A stretch of 64,000 nucleotides of DNA, from assembly GCA_037974665.1 (NCBI GenBank), contig CM075764.1, positions 76,400,325 to 76,464,324 on the forward strand, read 5' to 3'. The translations under genes were made by a program, and so were the position numbers. The notes under the pieces were generated by a model, which saw only the letters and a list, made by a program, of their open reading frames with translations, had not been told where the DNA came from and did no database searches. This document shows positions 1 to 12,200 of the stretch, in pieces; the first letter of the stretch is position 1, and every line of letters begins with the position of its first letter. This DNA is from Ehretia macrophylla (taxonomy: Eukaryota > Streptophyta > Magnoliopsida > Boraginales > Ehretiaceae).

Positions 1-60
1 TGTTGTATGTTTTACTTGTATACTTGTGTGCTAACTAGTCTCGTATAATTGGGGGTTATC
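1..60 (+). repeat. Left flank of chromovirus, inferred part of LARD-B 5' LTR
   Basis: This short flank ends in TTATC (56-60), the target-site copy that recurs at 14897-14901, so it was contiguous with 14902 onward before the chromovirus inserted. Because the LARD-B LTR is about 2.7 kb and its 5' copy ends at 15742, this flank should lie inside that LTR. I could not align it by eye to the 3' LTR, so the assignment is positional inference only. Confidence 0.5.
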
Positions 61-1325
61 TGTAATACCCGAGCCCGGGATGTTAAAATGCCATGTTTAT
101 TATTTTGAAAATTATATTTCCTTAAATTCTTTGTGAATTAACTGTTACTTTCTCGCTGTCGCAACGTGCATTGCATTTAAGGAACGATAGCTAGAGAACG
201 ATTTCTAGTCCTCAGCACATAGTGAAACTAGTATTTAGATGACTTAAATTTTATATTTTAATTGTTGCTAGCTGAAAATTTAATCGGTGTTAGTTATTGA
301 GCTTAAAAATGCACAAAAATAGGGCCTTTGACCAAGTTTTTAAGTTGTTTGACCTAGACCTTTGACCCTTTGACCACTTAGCACTTAAATAAGCTTATAA
401 CTTAGCAAAATAAAAAAAAACAGTAGCTGAAACAGAGAGAGAGGGCCGTGAGTTCCAAGAGAGAAAAAAAAATTTCAACCTTTCAATCGTTCAATCTTCG
501 CGTGAACTCGTGCGGGGTGATTTCCGAGGCAACTAGCGTTGTTTTCCTAGCGACTAGGAGTACCTGAGGTAAGGGATTCATGTTATTTGCGCATTTAAAT
601 GTTTAGTGTATCAACTTTGCAATTTTTAGATTTTATCCGTAGATTGTCGTTTAAATCATTTTGATGCTTCTAAAATGTTCCTTGGCTATTGTAGAACGTG
701 TATTTATAGCTTTGAAACATTTTCTGCGGTTAAATGTTGTGATTGCCAACTAAATTGTCAATTGAATAGTGTTTTGTGAATAGTAAAATCTTGAAACGTT
801 GAAGTTATGCTGTTATGCTTTCCGTTGATGTAGAAATGTGCTAGGTATGCTAGAATGCCTAAATGCATAGTTTGTTTGGGTTGCGTAGTGGAAAAAATGA
901 GAATTATGCCTTTGGGAAAGTCGGGGTCGTTTAGGTTGACTTTAGCGTTTTCTCATTTTGCGTGTTGGCATTGTATCGGGAAGCCATGGAAGCACTTTTG
1001 GTGCGATTATGGCGTTGGTTGGGTGTTTGGTTGGTATAGTAGTAGTTCAAACGAGAAAGGGGGAAATCGGGGCTTTGCGCGAGTTCTAGGGTAAAGTAAG
1101 GTTTCGGGGTCTTTAGACGTGCCTTATGGTGACCTAGGAGGTTTGGCGAAGTCGGTTTTCAGAACTCGTGGCTCGTTTGGAAATGGCCGGGTTTTGATAG
1201 TTGGGGCCGATTTGTGTTTTTGCTTGTTTTCTTGGTTTTATGCCTATAGAATGCTTAGGGTTACTTGAAATACTTGTTTGTGTTGTTTTGGATTGAATTG
1301 TTTATCAATTGCTGCTATTGCGTGC

Positions 1326-1350
1326 GAGAGTAACCTACTTTGTTATTCTC
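1326..1350 (+). other. Conserved LTR hairpin A (CTACTTT loop), Tekay copy 1 5' LTR
   Basis: GAGAGTAAC, loop CTACTTT, GTTATTCTC: nine pairs with one G-U. Further copies: 13881-13905 (same family); 21631-21652 (GGGCAAC/GTTGTCCC, LARD-B); 19333-19361 (GGTTGGGTG/CATCTAACC) and 19449-19463 (CAAC/GTTG); 54611-54641 and 54737-54751; 63044-63072; minus strand 40254-40283, 44339-44368 and 56400-56420. The loop core is constant and the stems vary while staying paired. The RNA role is inferred. Confidence 0.7.
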
Positions 1351-1364
1351 CCACGTGTGGCTTT

Positions 1365-1966
1365 TGTTGATATATGTCAACATCCACCTCTTCATAATAA
1401 GTATCGTTAATTATATGGTAGCATAAATTAATGATTCCGACTTAAACGTCAATGAGGTCAAAAGAGATCGCGATGGCTACAAGAAAGAAGTTCGGAAATT
1501 TGGAATTACCTAAGATGACATCGGGATGATACAATGCTAAAGTTAGCCAACTTGACCAAAGGAAACTTCCTAGAAGTTGACTTGGATGCTAGCCACCCAT
1601 GTGGTTAATTGTAGCCACCCATGTGATAAATATGGGTGGCTAATACTTTGAACATGGTTGGTAAAGCCAACCAAGATTGAAATGTTTGATAGGAAAGTCT
1701 CCTGTGGCGGGCTAACTGAATTCTATAAATAGGCATGCATTAGTTCATCATTTTCATCCATAACACAACTCCAAACACAATCCTAAGTTAGTCTTTCTTT
1801 CTTGTATTCTTCTTGTAAGTCCAGAAGCCATTGAAGCTCTAATCTTGAGAGCGCACGGTGGGACAATTATCTTGTAAGTGTTATATTGAATTGTTATAAC
1901 GAGTAGTGTTGTCTTTCTACTTGATTGTTGTTAAGACGTTTCTGGAAAATTAGTTATATTCTTACA
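1365..1966 (+). repeat. copia 1 5' LTR
   Basis: 602 bp, identical in length to the 3' copy at 6101-6702. It contains a plausible TATA-like stretch (CTATAAATAG, near 1722-1731), so transcription would probably start in the second half of the LTR. A near-direct duplication (TAGCCACCCATGTG, twice between 1591 and 1632) lies in the putative U3 region and is kept in the other LTR. Confidence 0.94.
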
Positions 1967-1979
1967 TGGTATCAAGAGC
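1967..1979 (+). other. copia 1 primer binding site
   Basis: TGGTATCAAGAGC starts directly after the LTR end. It resembles the complement of the 3' end of initiator methionine tRNA (usual form TGGTATCAGAGC) with one extra A, a common variant in plant copia elements. Confidence 0.85.
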
Positions 1980-2025
1980 TTAAGGGGCTCTTAACAACAA
2001 TCTTGTCTAGTAAAGCTCAACAACT

Positions 2026-5000
2026 ATGACTAATCAAGGTGCTAGTTCTTCTTCTACCAGTTCTAGTTCTGGTTTAGTACCGACAATTCGTATCCGTCCC
2101 CCTACCTTCACAGAAGGAAAGCTTGATGGCACGAACTATCTTTTGTGGAAGTTCAAAATCACTACAGTTCTGGACTCCTACGAACTCCTTGATACAGTAT
2201 TAGGCACAGATGCAGAACCAGTTGCAGTCCGTGCTGAAGATGACACAAAAAAGGTCACACCTCCAGATCCTCAGCTTGTCAAAGAATGGAGGAGACGAAA
2301 TGCTGATGCACTTTGTGCAATTGTAACAAGTGTTCAAGATTCCGTCCTTACTCTAATTCAACACACAACCAAGGCAACTGAAGCTTGGAACATACTGAGA
2401 AATCAGTATGAAACAAGGAACCAGACTCGAATTCAGAACTTGGAGAATCAGTTAGCTGCTGAGAGATTAAGTGAAGATGAAGCAGCTGAGTCATTTATCA
2501 GTAGGATGAAAAACCTACGTGATCAAATGGCTGCAGTTGGTATTGCCAAATCAACCGAGGAACTAGCTCGAAGGTGCATTAGAGTGTTGCCTCCAAAATT
2601 TGACGGCCTTGTTACAACACTCAGTACACAAGTTCGCATTCCTCATTTGACGTTTGAAGAAGTCACTGCCATGTTGATGGTGGAGGAGATGAGGCTGAGG
2701 AGCAGAGAAAATCAACTTGACTCTGCCTTTACAGCCAAGGCGAGGAGTAACCAAGAAGAAAAGAAAAAAGTAAAGAAAAAGACGTTCTCTAGATCGTGCT
2801 ACTACTGCAATAAGAAAGGTCATGCTGTCAAAGATTGCAGGAAACGAATCCATGACAAGAAGAACGGAACTTTAAAGCCAAATTGGAGAAATAAAGAATC
2901 TGCCAATACGGCTGAAACGGAAGTGCATCTGTTTACTGTAACAGATGTATCGGAGGAAACGTGTACTAGCGCACATGTACATCAAACAAGTGCATGGGTG
3001 TTAGATAGTGGAGCTTCCCGACACATGACTAGCAAGAAGGAGTTATATGACTCCATAAAACCTCTACAAGAACCAATGAATGTTGTCGTCGGGAATAATG
3101 TGAGGTATCCCGTTGAGGGCACTGGAACCATCTCGCTCGTGTCTCAAGATGGAGGAAGCAAGAAGCTGTCCAACGTACTCTTTGTACCCCAGATCACCAG
3201 AAATTTGCTATCTGTAGCTGCTATTACAGATAATGATCTAGAAGTGCGGTTCAAGAAGACGAAAGCTTTGATTCTTGACAAGGATCAAAATATTGTAAGT
3301 AAAGGTATTCGCAAAAATAATCTTTACGAAATCAGCTCTCTTTCTGCTGTCGTGGATGCCAAAACAAGTTAACTTTGGCATGAAAGGTTTGGGCACATTT
3401 CCTATCCTGTGTTAAAGGAAATGCAAAAGAAGAAGATGGTGGCCGACTTGCCTTCAATTGAAGAAGTTGAAGGACCATGTAAAGCTTGTCTGCTAGGCAC
3501 GCAACATAGACAGTCATTTCTCAAAGAGAATCATAACCGATCAAAGGCTCCTCTAGAGTTGGTACATGCTGACCTCTGCGGCAAAATGACTACCATGGCG
3601 TTGGGAGGATCTTCCTACTTTATGCTGTTAGTCAACGATTATAATAGGAAGATGTTGGTATATTTCCTTCCGGACAAGGCTGATGCTCTTGAAAAGTTTA
3701 AAGTGTGGCACAAACTTGTGACAAATGAGAACACAACTCAGTTGAAGAAATTTCGAACTGATCATGGGAGGGAATTCTGTTCTATAGAGTTTACCAACTA
3801 CTGCAACAAGCTTGGGATTAAGCGCCAATTGACTGCTCCATACACACCACAACAAAATGGAGTTGTGGAACGAAGAAATCGAACAATTGTAGAAATGGCT
3901 CGATGCATGTTGAAAGGTGCTGGCCTACCTGACACATTCTGGGCTGAAGCAGTCAACACAGCGGTATACATCCTCAATCGGTGCTCAACCAGGGCACTCA
4001 ATGATAAGACTCCTAATGAGGCTTATTATGGTACGAAACCTTCTGTGTCTCATTTAAGAAAATTTGGGTGTGAATGTTTTGTACACATTCCAAATAAAAA
4101 TCGAAAGAAATTGGATGACAAGAGCAAGAAGGGCATTTTCTTGGGATATAGTGAAGAGTCTAAAGCATACAAACTCTATGATGTAGAGGCCAAGAAGGTG
4201 ATCATAAGCTGAGATGTGGTGTTTAATGAGCGACCACACTCAATGGAGGATAGCGGTCCTGCCATTTCGTCATCAACTGATGAAGTAATCCACCAAGTGC
4301 CTGAACAACGACCGTTGAACAATGAATAAGTCTCTAATGATGAGGAGACTGAAGACCAACCTGTTGTACCCACAAAGAAGCCACAACCGAAGTGGTTCCA
4401 ACAACTCTTTGATGGAAGAAATCCAGGAATTACTGATGATAGTCCACGTCCAGATGGACTAAGACGATCAAAGAGAATAGAGGAGCAGAACAGATCAGGA
4501 CAACAACTAGTAAACATGGCTTTGATGACCCAAATCATCGAGATGGTAAAAGAACCGGTAACTGTAGAAGAAGCCATGTCAGATCCAAATTGGAGAGCAG
4601 CTATGCAAGCTGAGTATGATAGTATCATGAAAAATGATACTTGGGAGATCATTGAAAAGCCACCGAATAGAAAAATTATCGGCACCAAATGGATCTGGAA
4701 AGTGAAGTACAAGGCAGATGGAAGTCTTGAAAAATACAAGGCACGCCTTGTAACACAAGGATTTTCGCAAGTCGAAGGTTTCGATGTATTTGAAACCTTT
4801 GCTCCAACAGCAAAAATGTCAACAATCAGGTTATTTGTTGCAGCTGCCGCGCATTATGAATGGATTGTACATCAAATGGATGTCAAGTCAGCTTTTCTTA
4901 ATGGGCAACTTGAAGAAGAAGTCTACGTTGCACAACCCCCTGGCTTCCAAATACCAGGTGAAGAAGAAAAAGGCTGCAAATTGAAAAAAGGTTTATATGG

Positions 5001-6072
5001 GTTAAAGCAAGCACCACGAGCTTGGTACAAACGTATAAACTCTTTCTTCTTACAACATGGTTTCTGTAGAAGCAAATCAGAGGCCAACTTGTATGTTCTA
5101 AGTGAACAAGGAAATAAGGTAATTGTAGTCCTATATGTGGATGATCTTGTAATCACTGGTGACCATGAAGATAATATTCGGAAGACGCAAGAATGGTTGA
5201 GCCAAGAATTTGAAATGACAAATCTTGGTCTTCTTCATTATTGCTTGGGAATCGAGGTATGGCAAAAACCTCATACGATCTTCATCTCGCAGCAACGATA
5301 TGTTCGTGAGCTTCTGACTGTATTTGGTATGTCCGAGTGCAAACCAGTTGTCACCCCGATGGAAGTGAATACAAAGTTATCAATTGACGATCCTTCAGAA
5401 CAAGTTGATAACAAGCTCTATAGAAGGTTGGTGGGAAGTTTAATCTTCCTTTGTAACACAAGACCTGATATTAGTTATGCTGTGGAAGTTCTTAGTCGGT
5501 TTTCAAATAAACCGAAACAAAGTCACTAGCAAGCAGGGATGCAGATTCTCAAATATCTCAAAGGTACGTTGGAGTATGGGATATCATACAAGTCTGGAGA
5601 TACTTTATCTGGGTACTGTGACTCAGACTGGGCTGGTGATATTGACTCAAGAAAATCTATTACATGTTACGTATTCACATTCGGTGGTGGAGTCATCTCA
5701 TGGGCTAGTAAGAAGCAACCCACCATTGCACTTTCATCAACGGCAGAATACAAGGCTGCTTGTGTAGCATCCTGTGAAGCTGTTTGGCTACGATGCATCA
5801 TGACTGATATTGGCATTCCAATAGAGGAAGAAACAATGTTGAAATGTGACAGTCAGAGTTGTATAGCCATGTCAAAGAATCCGGTATTTCATGCTAGAAC
5901 AAAACACATAGAGATTCAGTATCACTATGTGAGGAAACTGATTGAGGAATGTGAAATCTACATGGAGTACTGCCCTACAGAAGATAATTGTGCAGATATC
6001 TTCACTAAAGCGTTAAGGAGCATCCAATTGAGCAAGCATCTTCAAACATTGGGTGTTGGCCCAATAGCTTAG
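2026..6072 (+). pseudogene. copia 1 gag-pol polyprotein, four in-frame stops
   Basis: One reading frame encodes the whole polyprotein. Gag carries a CX2CX4HX4C zinc knuckle at residues 258-271 (C258, C261, H266, C271). The aspartic protease motif DSGAS has its Asp at residue 327. The gag-pre-integrase HHCC region begins just after the first stop. Integrase has candidate DDE residues at codons 3571, 3760 and 3868. RT has YVDD at 5134-5145, and RNase H ends near 6072. In-frame stops lie at 3370 (TAA), 4210 (TGA), 4327 (TAA) and 5527 (TAG), with no frameshift. Two of them sit where copia proteins normally have Arg (before DVVF) and Trp (in the tether before RNase H), so both can be C-to-T or G-to-A changes. 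The domain order identifies Ty1/copia; I do not assign a clade. Confidence 0.93.
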
Positions 6073-6091
6073 TCAACATGAGGTGAACATT

Positions 6092-6100
6092 GAGGGGGGG
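6092..6100 (+). other. copia 1 polypurine tract
   Basis: GAGGGGGGG abuts the 3' LTR start at 6101. This is the expected plus-strand primer position for reverse transcription. Confidence 0.85.
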
Positions 6101-6702
6101 TGTTGATATATGTCAACATCCACCTCTTCATAATAAGTATCGTTAATTATATGGTAGCATAAATTAATGATTCCGACTTAAACGTCGATGAGGTCAAAAG
6201 AGATCACGATGGCTACAAGAAAAAAGTTCAGAAATTTGGAATTACCTAAGATGACGTCGGGATGATACAATGCTAAAGTTAGCCAACTTGACCAAATGAA
6301 ACTTCCTAGAAGTTAACTTGGATGCTAGCCACCCATGTGGTTAATTGTAGCCACCCATGTGATAAATATGGGTGGCTAATACTTTGAACATGGTTGGTAA
6401 AGCCAACCAAGATTGAAATGTTTGATAGGAAAGTCTCATGTGGCGGGCTAACTGAATTCTATAAATAGGCATGCATTAGTTCATCATTTTCATCCACAAC
6501 ACAACTCCAAACACAATCCTAAGTTAGTCTTTCTTTCTTGTATTCTTCTTGTAAGTCCAGAAGCCATTGAAGCTCTAATCTAGAGAGCGCAAGGTGGGAC
6601 AATTATCTTGTAAGTGTTATATTGAGTTGTTATAACGAGTAGTGTTGTCTTTCTACTTGATTGTTGTTAAGACGTTTCTGAGAAATTGGTTATATTCTTA
6701 CA
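6101..6702 (+). repeat. copia 1 3' LTR
   Basis: 602-bp direct repeat of 1365-1966 with about 15 substitutions and no length change. Many of the differences are transitions. It ends TTACA at 6702 and is followed by the target duplication GCTTT. Confidence 0.94.
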
Positions 6703-7126
6703 GCTTTATCGCTTGTTTATCGCCTTGTATCGAGTCTTGCATTGCATAGTGTCTCGCATGTGAGTGATGGGCCTCTCTGGGTAGCCTCGGGTTGCCAGTG
6801 TTGGTTGCTCTAGCTCCGCTGCTATTCCCTTTCCTCGCTTGGGTTGCCTCCCAGGGAGTTTTGGGTCGTAGGTTGATGGATACTTCCGGGGTATTTCAAA
6901 CTGGTGTTATAAGGTGGTTTGGGCCGGCGCATCGTCATCGAATTCGTGTTTGAAAGTTGCTCGTGAAAAGAGTATCGTATCCTTTGAATGAGTGTTTGCA
7001 GCTTTAAATACTTGCCTTGCTTTATTGTTGGCTTTGGTTGTATCTCTATATGATTTGTATGTATTGCTTGACTAATTGCATTGCATACTCCTCTCATCTC
7101 CGTCCTTGAGACCAATTGCCCTCACT

Positions 7127-7144
7127 GAGCAATAGTTTTTGCTC
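7127..7144 (+). other. Conserved LTR hairpin B (after CACTGRG), Tekay copy 1 5' LTR
   Basis: GAGCAA...TTGCTC, overlapping CACTGAG. Counterparts: 14337-14354; 15078-15100 (GGGCATAC/GTGTGCTC); 19791-19811 and 63545-63565 (GGGCTT/AAGCTC); 55182-55202 (GAGCTT/AAGCTC); minus strand 39555-39575, 55943-55960 (GGGCAA/TTGCTC) and 48703-48725 (GAGTATAC/GTATACTC). It lies a few hundred bases downstream of hairpin A where both are found. Confidence 0.7.
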
Positions 7145-7694
7145 ATTCCTCTCTATACTATATTTTTTACAGGAGTAGTTGAAGCAGACCCTATCGAGGT
7201 AATAGAGGATAAGGAGCAGGTGTAGGTGTTTTCGTGATAGCACTTCTCTGCTTTCCTGGTGGTTGGTTACCAGTTTTTGTGCGAACCTTGCTTGTCATGT
7301 ATATTGCGTGGAGGTCGCTTAATTTTGAGGCTTGTAGCCTTGTATGTATTTTCCAGTTTGAGGCCTCTACGGTCTTATGTTGTATAAGTTGAAGGAATGT
7401 AAAGTTGTAAACTTATACTCTGATGACTAGTGAAGAAATGCATGCTAATAGCTAACTGTTTAGTGGCATAATTACCTGTGTAGTATGCATGGCATTTTTG
7501 GTTTGAAAAGTTGGTTAATAAGAAATGTATGTTTGTAAAAAAAGTCGGCTTGTTTAATTGTTTATATGGCTTTCGCAAGTATTATGATGGTTTTAGGGTT
7601 TTCGGATCGTCCGCGGTACAGAGGAGACTCCGTCCGTGTGTCGGGTCCGGGCTTGGCCTTTTGCGGGGTCGGGTCAGGGCGTGACATCTTTAGG

Positions 7695-7706
7695 TTGTAT
7701 CAGAGC
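7695..7706 (+). other. Tekay copy 1 primer binding site
   Basis: TTGTATCAGAGC starts 8 bases after the LTR end and matches the initiator methionine tRNA type (TGGTATCAGAGC) with one mismatch. The spacing of several bases is usual for Ty3/gypsy. Confidence 0.8.
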
Positions 7707-7998
7707 ATGATAGTCTTGCATGAGCCGGGATATGATTCTCGGTCTGTGGGGTAAAGGTCTAAGATGCTAAAGTGTTTATGTGTGATTGCTAAGTGAAAAG
7801 AACATGATATAGTATGACCTTGTGAACTTGGAATGTTTATGTGTTCAAGTGAAATAGTTTGGCAAGTTAAACTTGTCTTATGTGAATTGTGTGATAGAAT
7901 ATTGGATTGTTATTGACTTGAGTGTTATCTAATCTTATGTGCTATATTTCTGTCTATAAACTGCTTTTAAATGTTGCCAGCTATTGTGAATTGCTACT

Positions 7999-9273
7999 AT
8001 GCCGCCACGTCGTGGTACTCAAGGTATAGGATCAGATGAAGAGGCAGCAGAACAAGGTCAGCAGCCATTGCCTAAGCAGTTTATGGCTACCATGACTACT
8101 ACAGTAGACCAGATTACACAGGTGCTGCATGAGCAGAGGCAGGACAGGAATAATCCCCAGGGAAATCAAGTTAATCCTGGTGGACAGGGGTATAGAGTTG
8201 AGAATAATCAGTTAGAGAAATTTCTGAGGCACGAGCCGGGAAAGTTCTTCGGAGAGCCGGATGATGAGGCGGCCGAGAGATGGATTAATCGAGTTGAGAA
8301 GATTTTCACCGCTTTGAGGTACACCGATGAGGCAAGAATAGATTATGCGTCATTCTTATTTGAGGGTGATGCAGAGCAGTGGTGGAATACTGTCAGATTG
8401 AGGTGGGATTGTGAGGATATTCCACATTTATGGGATGATTTTGTAAGTGAGTTCCGGGACAAATATATTCCCGAGATGGCTATGGAAAGGCGGGAGGATG
8501 AGTTTGTGGCCCTGAAGCAGGGAAACATGACTGTTGCACAGTACGAGGCTAGGTTTGTTAGCCTGTCAAGGTATATGCCCGAGTTGGTACGGCTAGCTAG
8601 GAGGATGATTCATAGGTTTGTCGGGCTGAGAATGGACATACAGTTACATTTGACTGGGTAGACCTACACTACTTTTCCCGAGGCATTTCAGGCAGCCTCG
8701 AAGTTTGAGAAACGGAAGGCTGAGATGATAGCTGAGAGTAGTCAGCCGAGTAAGAAGCAGTATTTGGGCCAGAGCAGCCAGAGTCAGCCGAGGCAATATC
8801 AGTTTTTTGCATAGGTTCCTCAGCAACGTCCATATCAGCCACAGCAGCAGATTCAGGCTAGGCCAGCTGTGACTAGACCCCAGCAGGGAGGTACAGTTCC
8901 TACCCCTGCCAGAGCCCCAGCACCTACAGGAAACACTGCAGTTAGGCAAAATTAGTAGTGTAATTATTGTAATCGATCGGGCCATATTTAGGCTAACTGT
9001 TAGAGGAATAGTGGTAAATGTACGGGTTGTGGCAGTGATGATCATAGGGTGAGAGATTGCCCTAAGTATAACAATGTTCAGGGCCGTGGTGGAGGCCAAG
9101 GTGTTCAGAATAAGGCTGCAGGTGCATGTCCAGCACAGAGAGTTCAGGCTAGGGTCTTTGCACTAGATGCGGAGGAGCTGCCCGATACTACAGCTATTGT
9201 GGAAGGTACCTTTCTTCTCAATACTCAGCCAGTTAAAGTTTTGATTGATCCGAAGCTACACATTCGTTTATAA
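7999..9273 (+). pseudogene. Tekay copy 1 gag and start of protease, six amber codons
   Basis: The frame begins MPPRRG and contains a retrotransposon gag domain (RHEPGKFFGEPD through RRMIHRFVGL, about residues 70-215). A Gln/Pro-rich linker and two zinc knuckles follow: C8959-X2-C8968-X4-H8983-X4-C8998, and C9019, C9028, H9043, C9058 of the same form. In-frame TAG codons occur at 8659, 8812, 8953, 8956, 8989 and 9001; one falls inside the first knuckle. The protease motif begins (VLID, around 9235-9249) but the frame is lost at once, with a roughly one-base loss around 9250-9256 removing the Ser-Gly of the active site. The rest continues in another frame. Confidence 0.9.
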
Positions 9274-12200
9274 CTCCTGCATGTGCACGATCTGTGAATG
9301 TTTGCATTGATAAATTGCCTCATGAAGTTGAAGTTAGTACGCCTTTGGGTGCAAAATTTGTTACTGAGTCTATTTGCAAATCTTGTGATATATGTATTGA
9401 GAACCGTAAATTTCCTGTTGATTTAATTATATTGCCATTCCGTGACTTTGAAATCATTTTGGGAATGGACTGGTTGAGAAAGTATTATGCTCAGTTGGAT
9501 TGTAGAACAAAGGTTGTATATCTTCAGGTTCCTGACCTATCGGTACTGGAGATTGTTGGGAATTGCAGGGCTGCCCGAATTCCACTTTTATCAACGATCA
9601 AGACTTCTAAGTTGTTGAATAGGGGTTGTGAAGCTTACTTAGCTTATTTGATCAATCAGCCTACTGATAAGTTGAGTTTGAATGAGGTTCCGATTGTTAT
9701 AGACTTCCCTGGTGTATTTCCCGAGGAATTACCGGGTTTACCACCGGATAGGGAGATTGAGTTCGTGATTGATCTTGTGCCAGGCACTGCGCCGATTTCT
9801 AGGAGTCCTTATAGAATGGCATCGGGTGAACTTCAGGAAGTAAAAAGTCAGCTCCAGAACTTGCTTGAGAAAGGGTTTATACAACCTACTTCTTCGCCGT
9901 GGGCCGCACCTGTGTTGTTTGTGAGAAAGAAAGACGGCACGCTACGGTTATGCATTGATTACAGGGGACTTAATCAAGTCACGATTAAGAATAAATACCC
10001 CTTGCCGTTGATTGAAGAATTGTTTGACCAGTTGTAGGGTGCGAGTGTTTACTCCAAATTTGATTTGAGGCAGGGTGACTATCAACTTAGGATTCGGAGT
10101 GACGATATACCAAAGACGGCATTCAGGACTAGATATGGCCACTATGAATTTGTTGTTTTGCCGTTTGGTTTGACGAATGCACCAGTCGCATTCATGGACT
10201 TGATTCAGAGAGTTTTTCGACCTTACCTTGATCAGTTTGTCGTGATCTTTATTGACGACATTTTAGTGTATTCGAAGAATGAGGCTGAACATGAGCAACA
10301 CTTGAAGATTGTGCTACAGACTTTGCAGGAAAACAAGCTTTTTGCTAAATTCAGCAAGTGCGAGTTCTGGTTGAATCAGATATCTTTTCTAGGCCATATC
10401 ATTTCAGATCGAGGAATTTCAGTGGACCCAGCTAAGATTGAAGTTGTTTCATCTTGGAAGAGACCTGAGACGGTGTCAGAGATTCAGAGTTTTCTTGGAT
10501 TGGCAGGTTACTACCGGAGATTTGTTAAAGACTTTTCCAAAATTTCTGGGCCTTTGAACCAGTTGACTCGGAAGAAAGTTGCTTACAACTGGGATGCCAA
10601 ATGTGAATCCAGTTTCCAAGAATTGAAGAAGAGACTAACTACAGCTCCTATACTAGCTTTACCTGAGGGAACAGAGAACTTTGTTGTCTACAGTGATGCA
10701 TCTAAAGAAGGATTGGGCTGTGTTTTAACGCAGAATGGTAAGGTGATTGCTTATGCTTCTAGGAAATTGAAACCTTATGAAGTCAACTATCCTACACATG
10801 ATCTTGAGTTAGCTGCAGTTGTGTTTGCATTAAAGAAGTGGCGTCATTACTTGTGGGGTTGCAGATTTGAAATATTTACTGACCACAAGAGTCTCAAGTA
10901 TTTGTTTTCACAGAAGGATCTGAATATGAGGCAGCGGAGATGGCTAGAGCTATTGAGTGGTTACAACTGTTCTATTAGCTACGTGCCAGGTAAGGCAAAT
11001 GTTGTTGCTGATGCTTTGAGCCGAAAGGCTACTGTTGCAAGCTTGATTATCAAGGATTGGGAGACTTTGGAAGAAATTTTTTCATGGAAACCAGAAGCTA
11101 CTGAGGTAGGGATTCGATTTGCTAGTTTGCAGATTCAGTCAGGGTTGCTAGCACAGATTAGAGAGGCTCAGAAGACTGATCCTCACCTCTTGAAGATCCA
11201 AGAAAAGTCAAAAGGGGGAGAGTCGGAGTTTAAATTACATGCAGATGGCATCTTCAGGTTCAGGGACAGGGTGTGTGTTCCTGGTGATCCGACTTTGAAG
11301 AATGAGATCCTGTCCGAGGCACATAATTCGAGGTATACGATTCACCCGGGCAGTACAAAGATGTATAGAGATTTGAAGCAACACTTCTGGTGGAACAATA
11401 TGAAGAGGGAGATTGCTGGGTATGTATCCAGATGTTTGACTTGTCAGAGGGTTAAAGTTGAGCATCAGAGGCCAGCCGGACTTCTACAGCCATTGTCGAT
11501 TCCGCAATGGAAGTGGGTACATATAACAATGGACCTTGTGACCGATCTTCCTAGATCTCCGAGAGGATGTGATTCTGTTTGGGTTGTTGTGGACCGCTTG
11601 ACTAAAGTTACACATTTTATTCCCGTGAACAAACAGGATAGCCTTGATAAGTTAGCTGAGCTTTATGTTGCTAATATCGTGAGATTGCATGGAGTACCAC
11701 AGAGTATAGTGTCAGATAGGGATCCCAGATTCAGATCTCGTTTTTGGCAGAAGTTGCAAGAGGCCATGGGAACTAAGTTGAGCTTCAGTACTGCATATCA
11801 TCCGTAAACTAATGGCCAGTCTGAGAGAACCATCAGGATCTTGGAGGACATGCTTCGAGCATGTGTGCTAGACTTTGGGAAGAACTGGGAGAAGTTTTTG
11901 CCTTTAGCGGAGTTCGCCTACAATAATAGTTATCAGTCTATTATAGGTATGGCTCCCTACGAGGCGTTGTATGGTCGGAAATGCAGATCCCCATTATATT
12001 GGGAAGAGGTTGGAGAGATGAGAACAGTTGATCCGACTGTGTTACCTGAGATGATTAAGATGGTAGATAATGTTCACCTTATTCGCCAGCGTATGCTTAC
12101 AGCTCAGAGTCGTCAGAAGAGTTATGCGGATAAGCACCGTTGGGATCTTGAGTTTGATTTGGGAGATTGGGTGTTTCTTAAGATTTCTCCACGGAAGGGA

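Larger units (their letters stand above)
1365..6702 (+). mobile_element. Ty1/copia retrotransposon (copia 1), complete, inserted in Tekay 5' LTR
   Basis: Direct 602-bp LTRs (1365-1966 and 6101-6702) start TGTTGATATATGTCAAC and end TCTTACA. They are flanked by the 5-bp duplication GCTTT (1360-1364 and 6703-6707). The empty site is visible in the other LTR of the host element (around 13912-13920), which confirms the junctions exactly. A PBS follows the 5' LTR and a purine tract precedes the 3' LTR. One gag-pol frame runs 2026-6072 in copia order (integrase before RT), broken by four nonsense codons. The two LTRs differ at roughly 15 positions by hand count (about 2.5%), so the insertion is fairly young. 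Confidence 0.96.
61..7686 (+). repeat. 5' LTR of Tekay copy 1, interrupted by copia 1
   Basis: The LTR runs 61-1364 and resumes at 6708 after the copia insertion and its duplicated GCTTT. The reassembled length is about 2283 bp against 2274 bp for the 3' copy. It starts TG and ends CA (GTGACA, 7681-7686). A short ORF at 855-1094 has a similar partner in the 3' LTR, but this is simply the shared LTR sequence. Predicted hairpins lie at 1326-1350 and 7127-7144 (see separate entries). Confidence 0.93.

Noticed and set aside
855..1094. 79-codon Cys/Trp-rich frame, with a similar one at 13422-13643
   Set aside because: Both lie at the same place in the two LTRs of Tekay copy 1, so similarity follows from LTR identity. 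The second is shifted and truncated, and no family is recognised.
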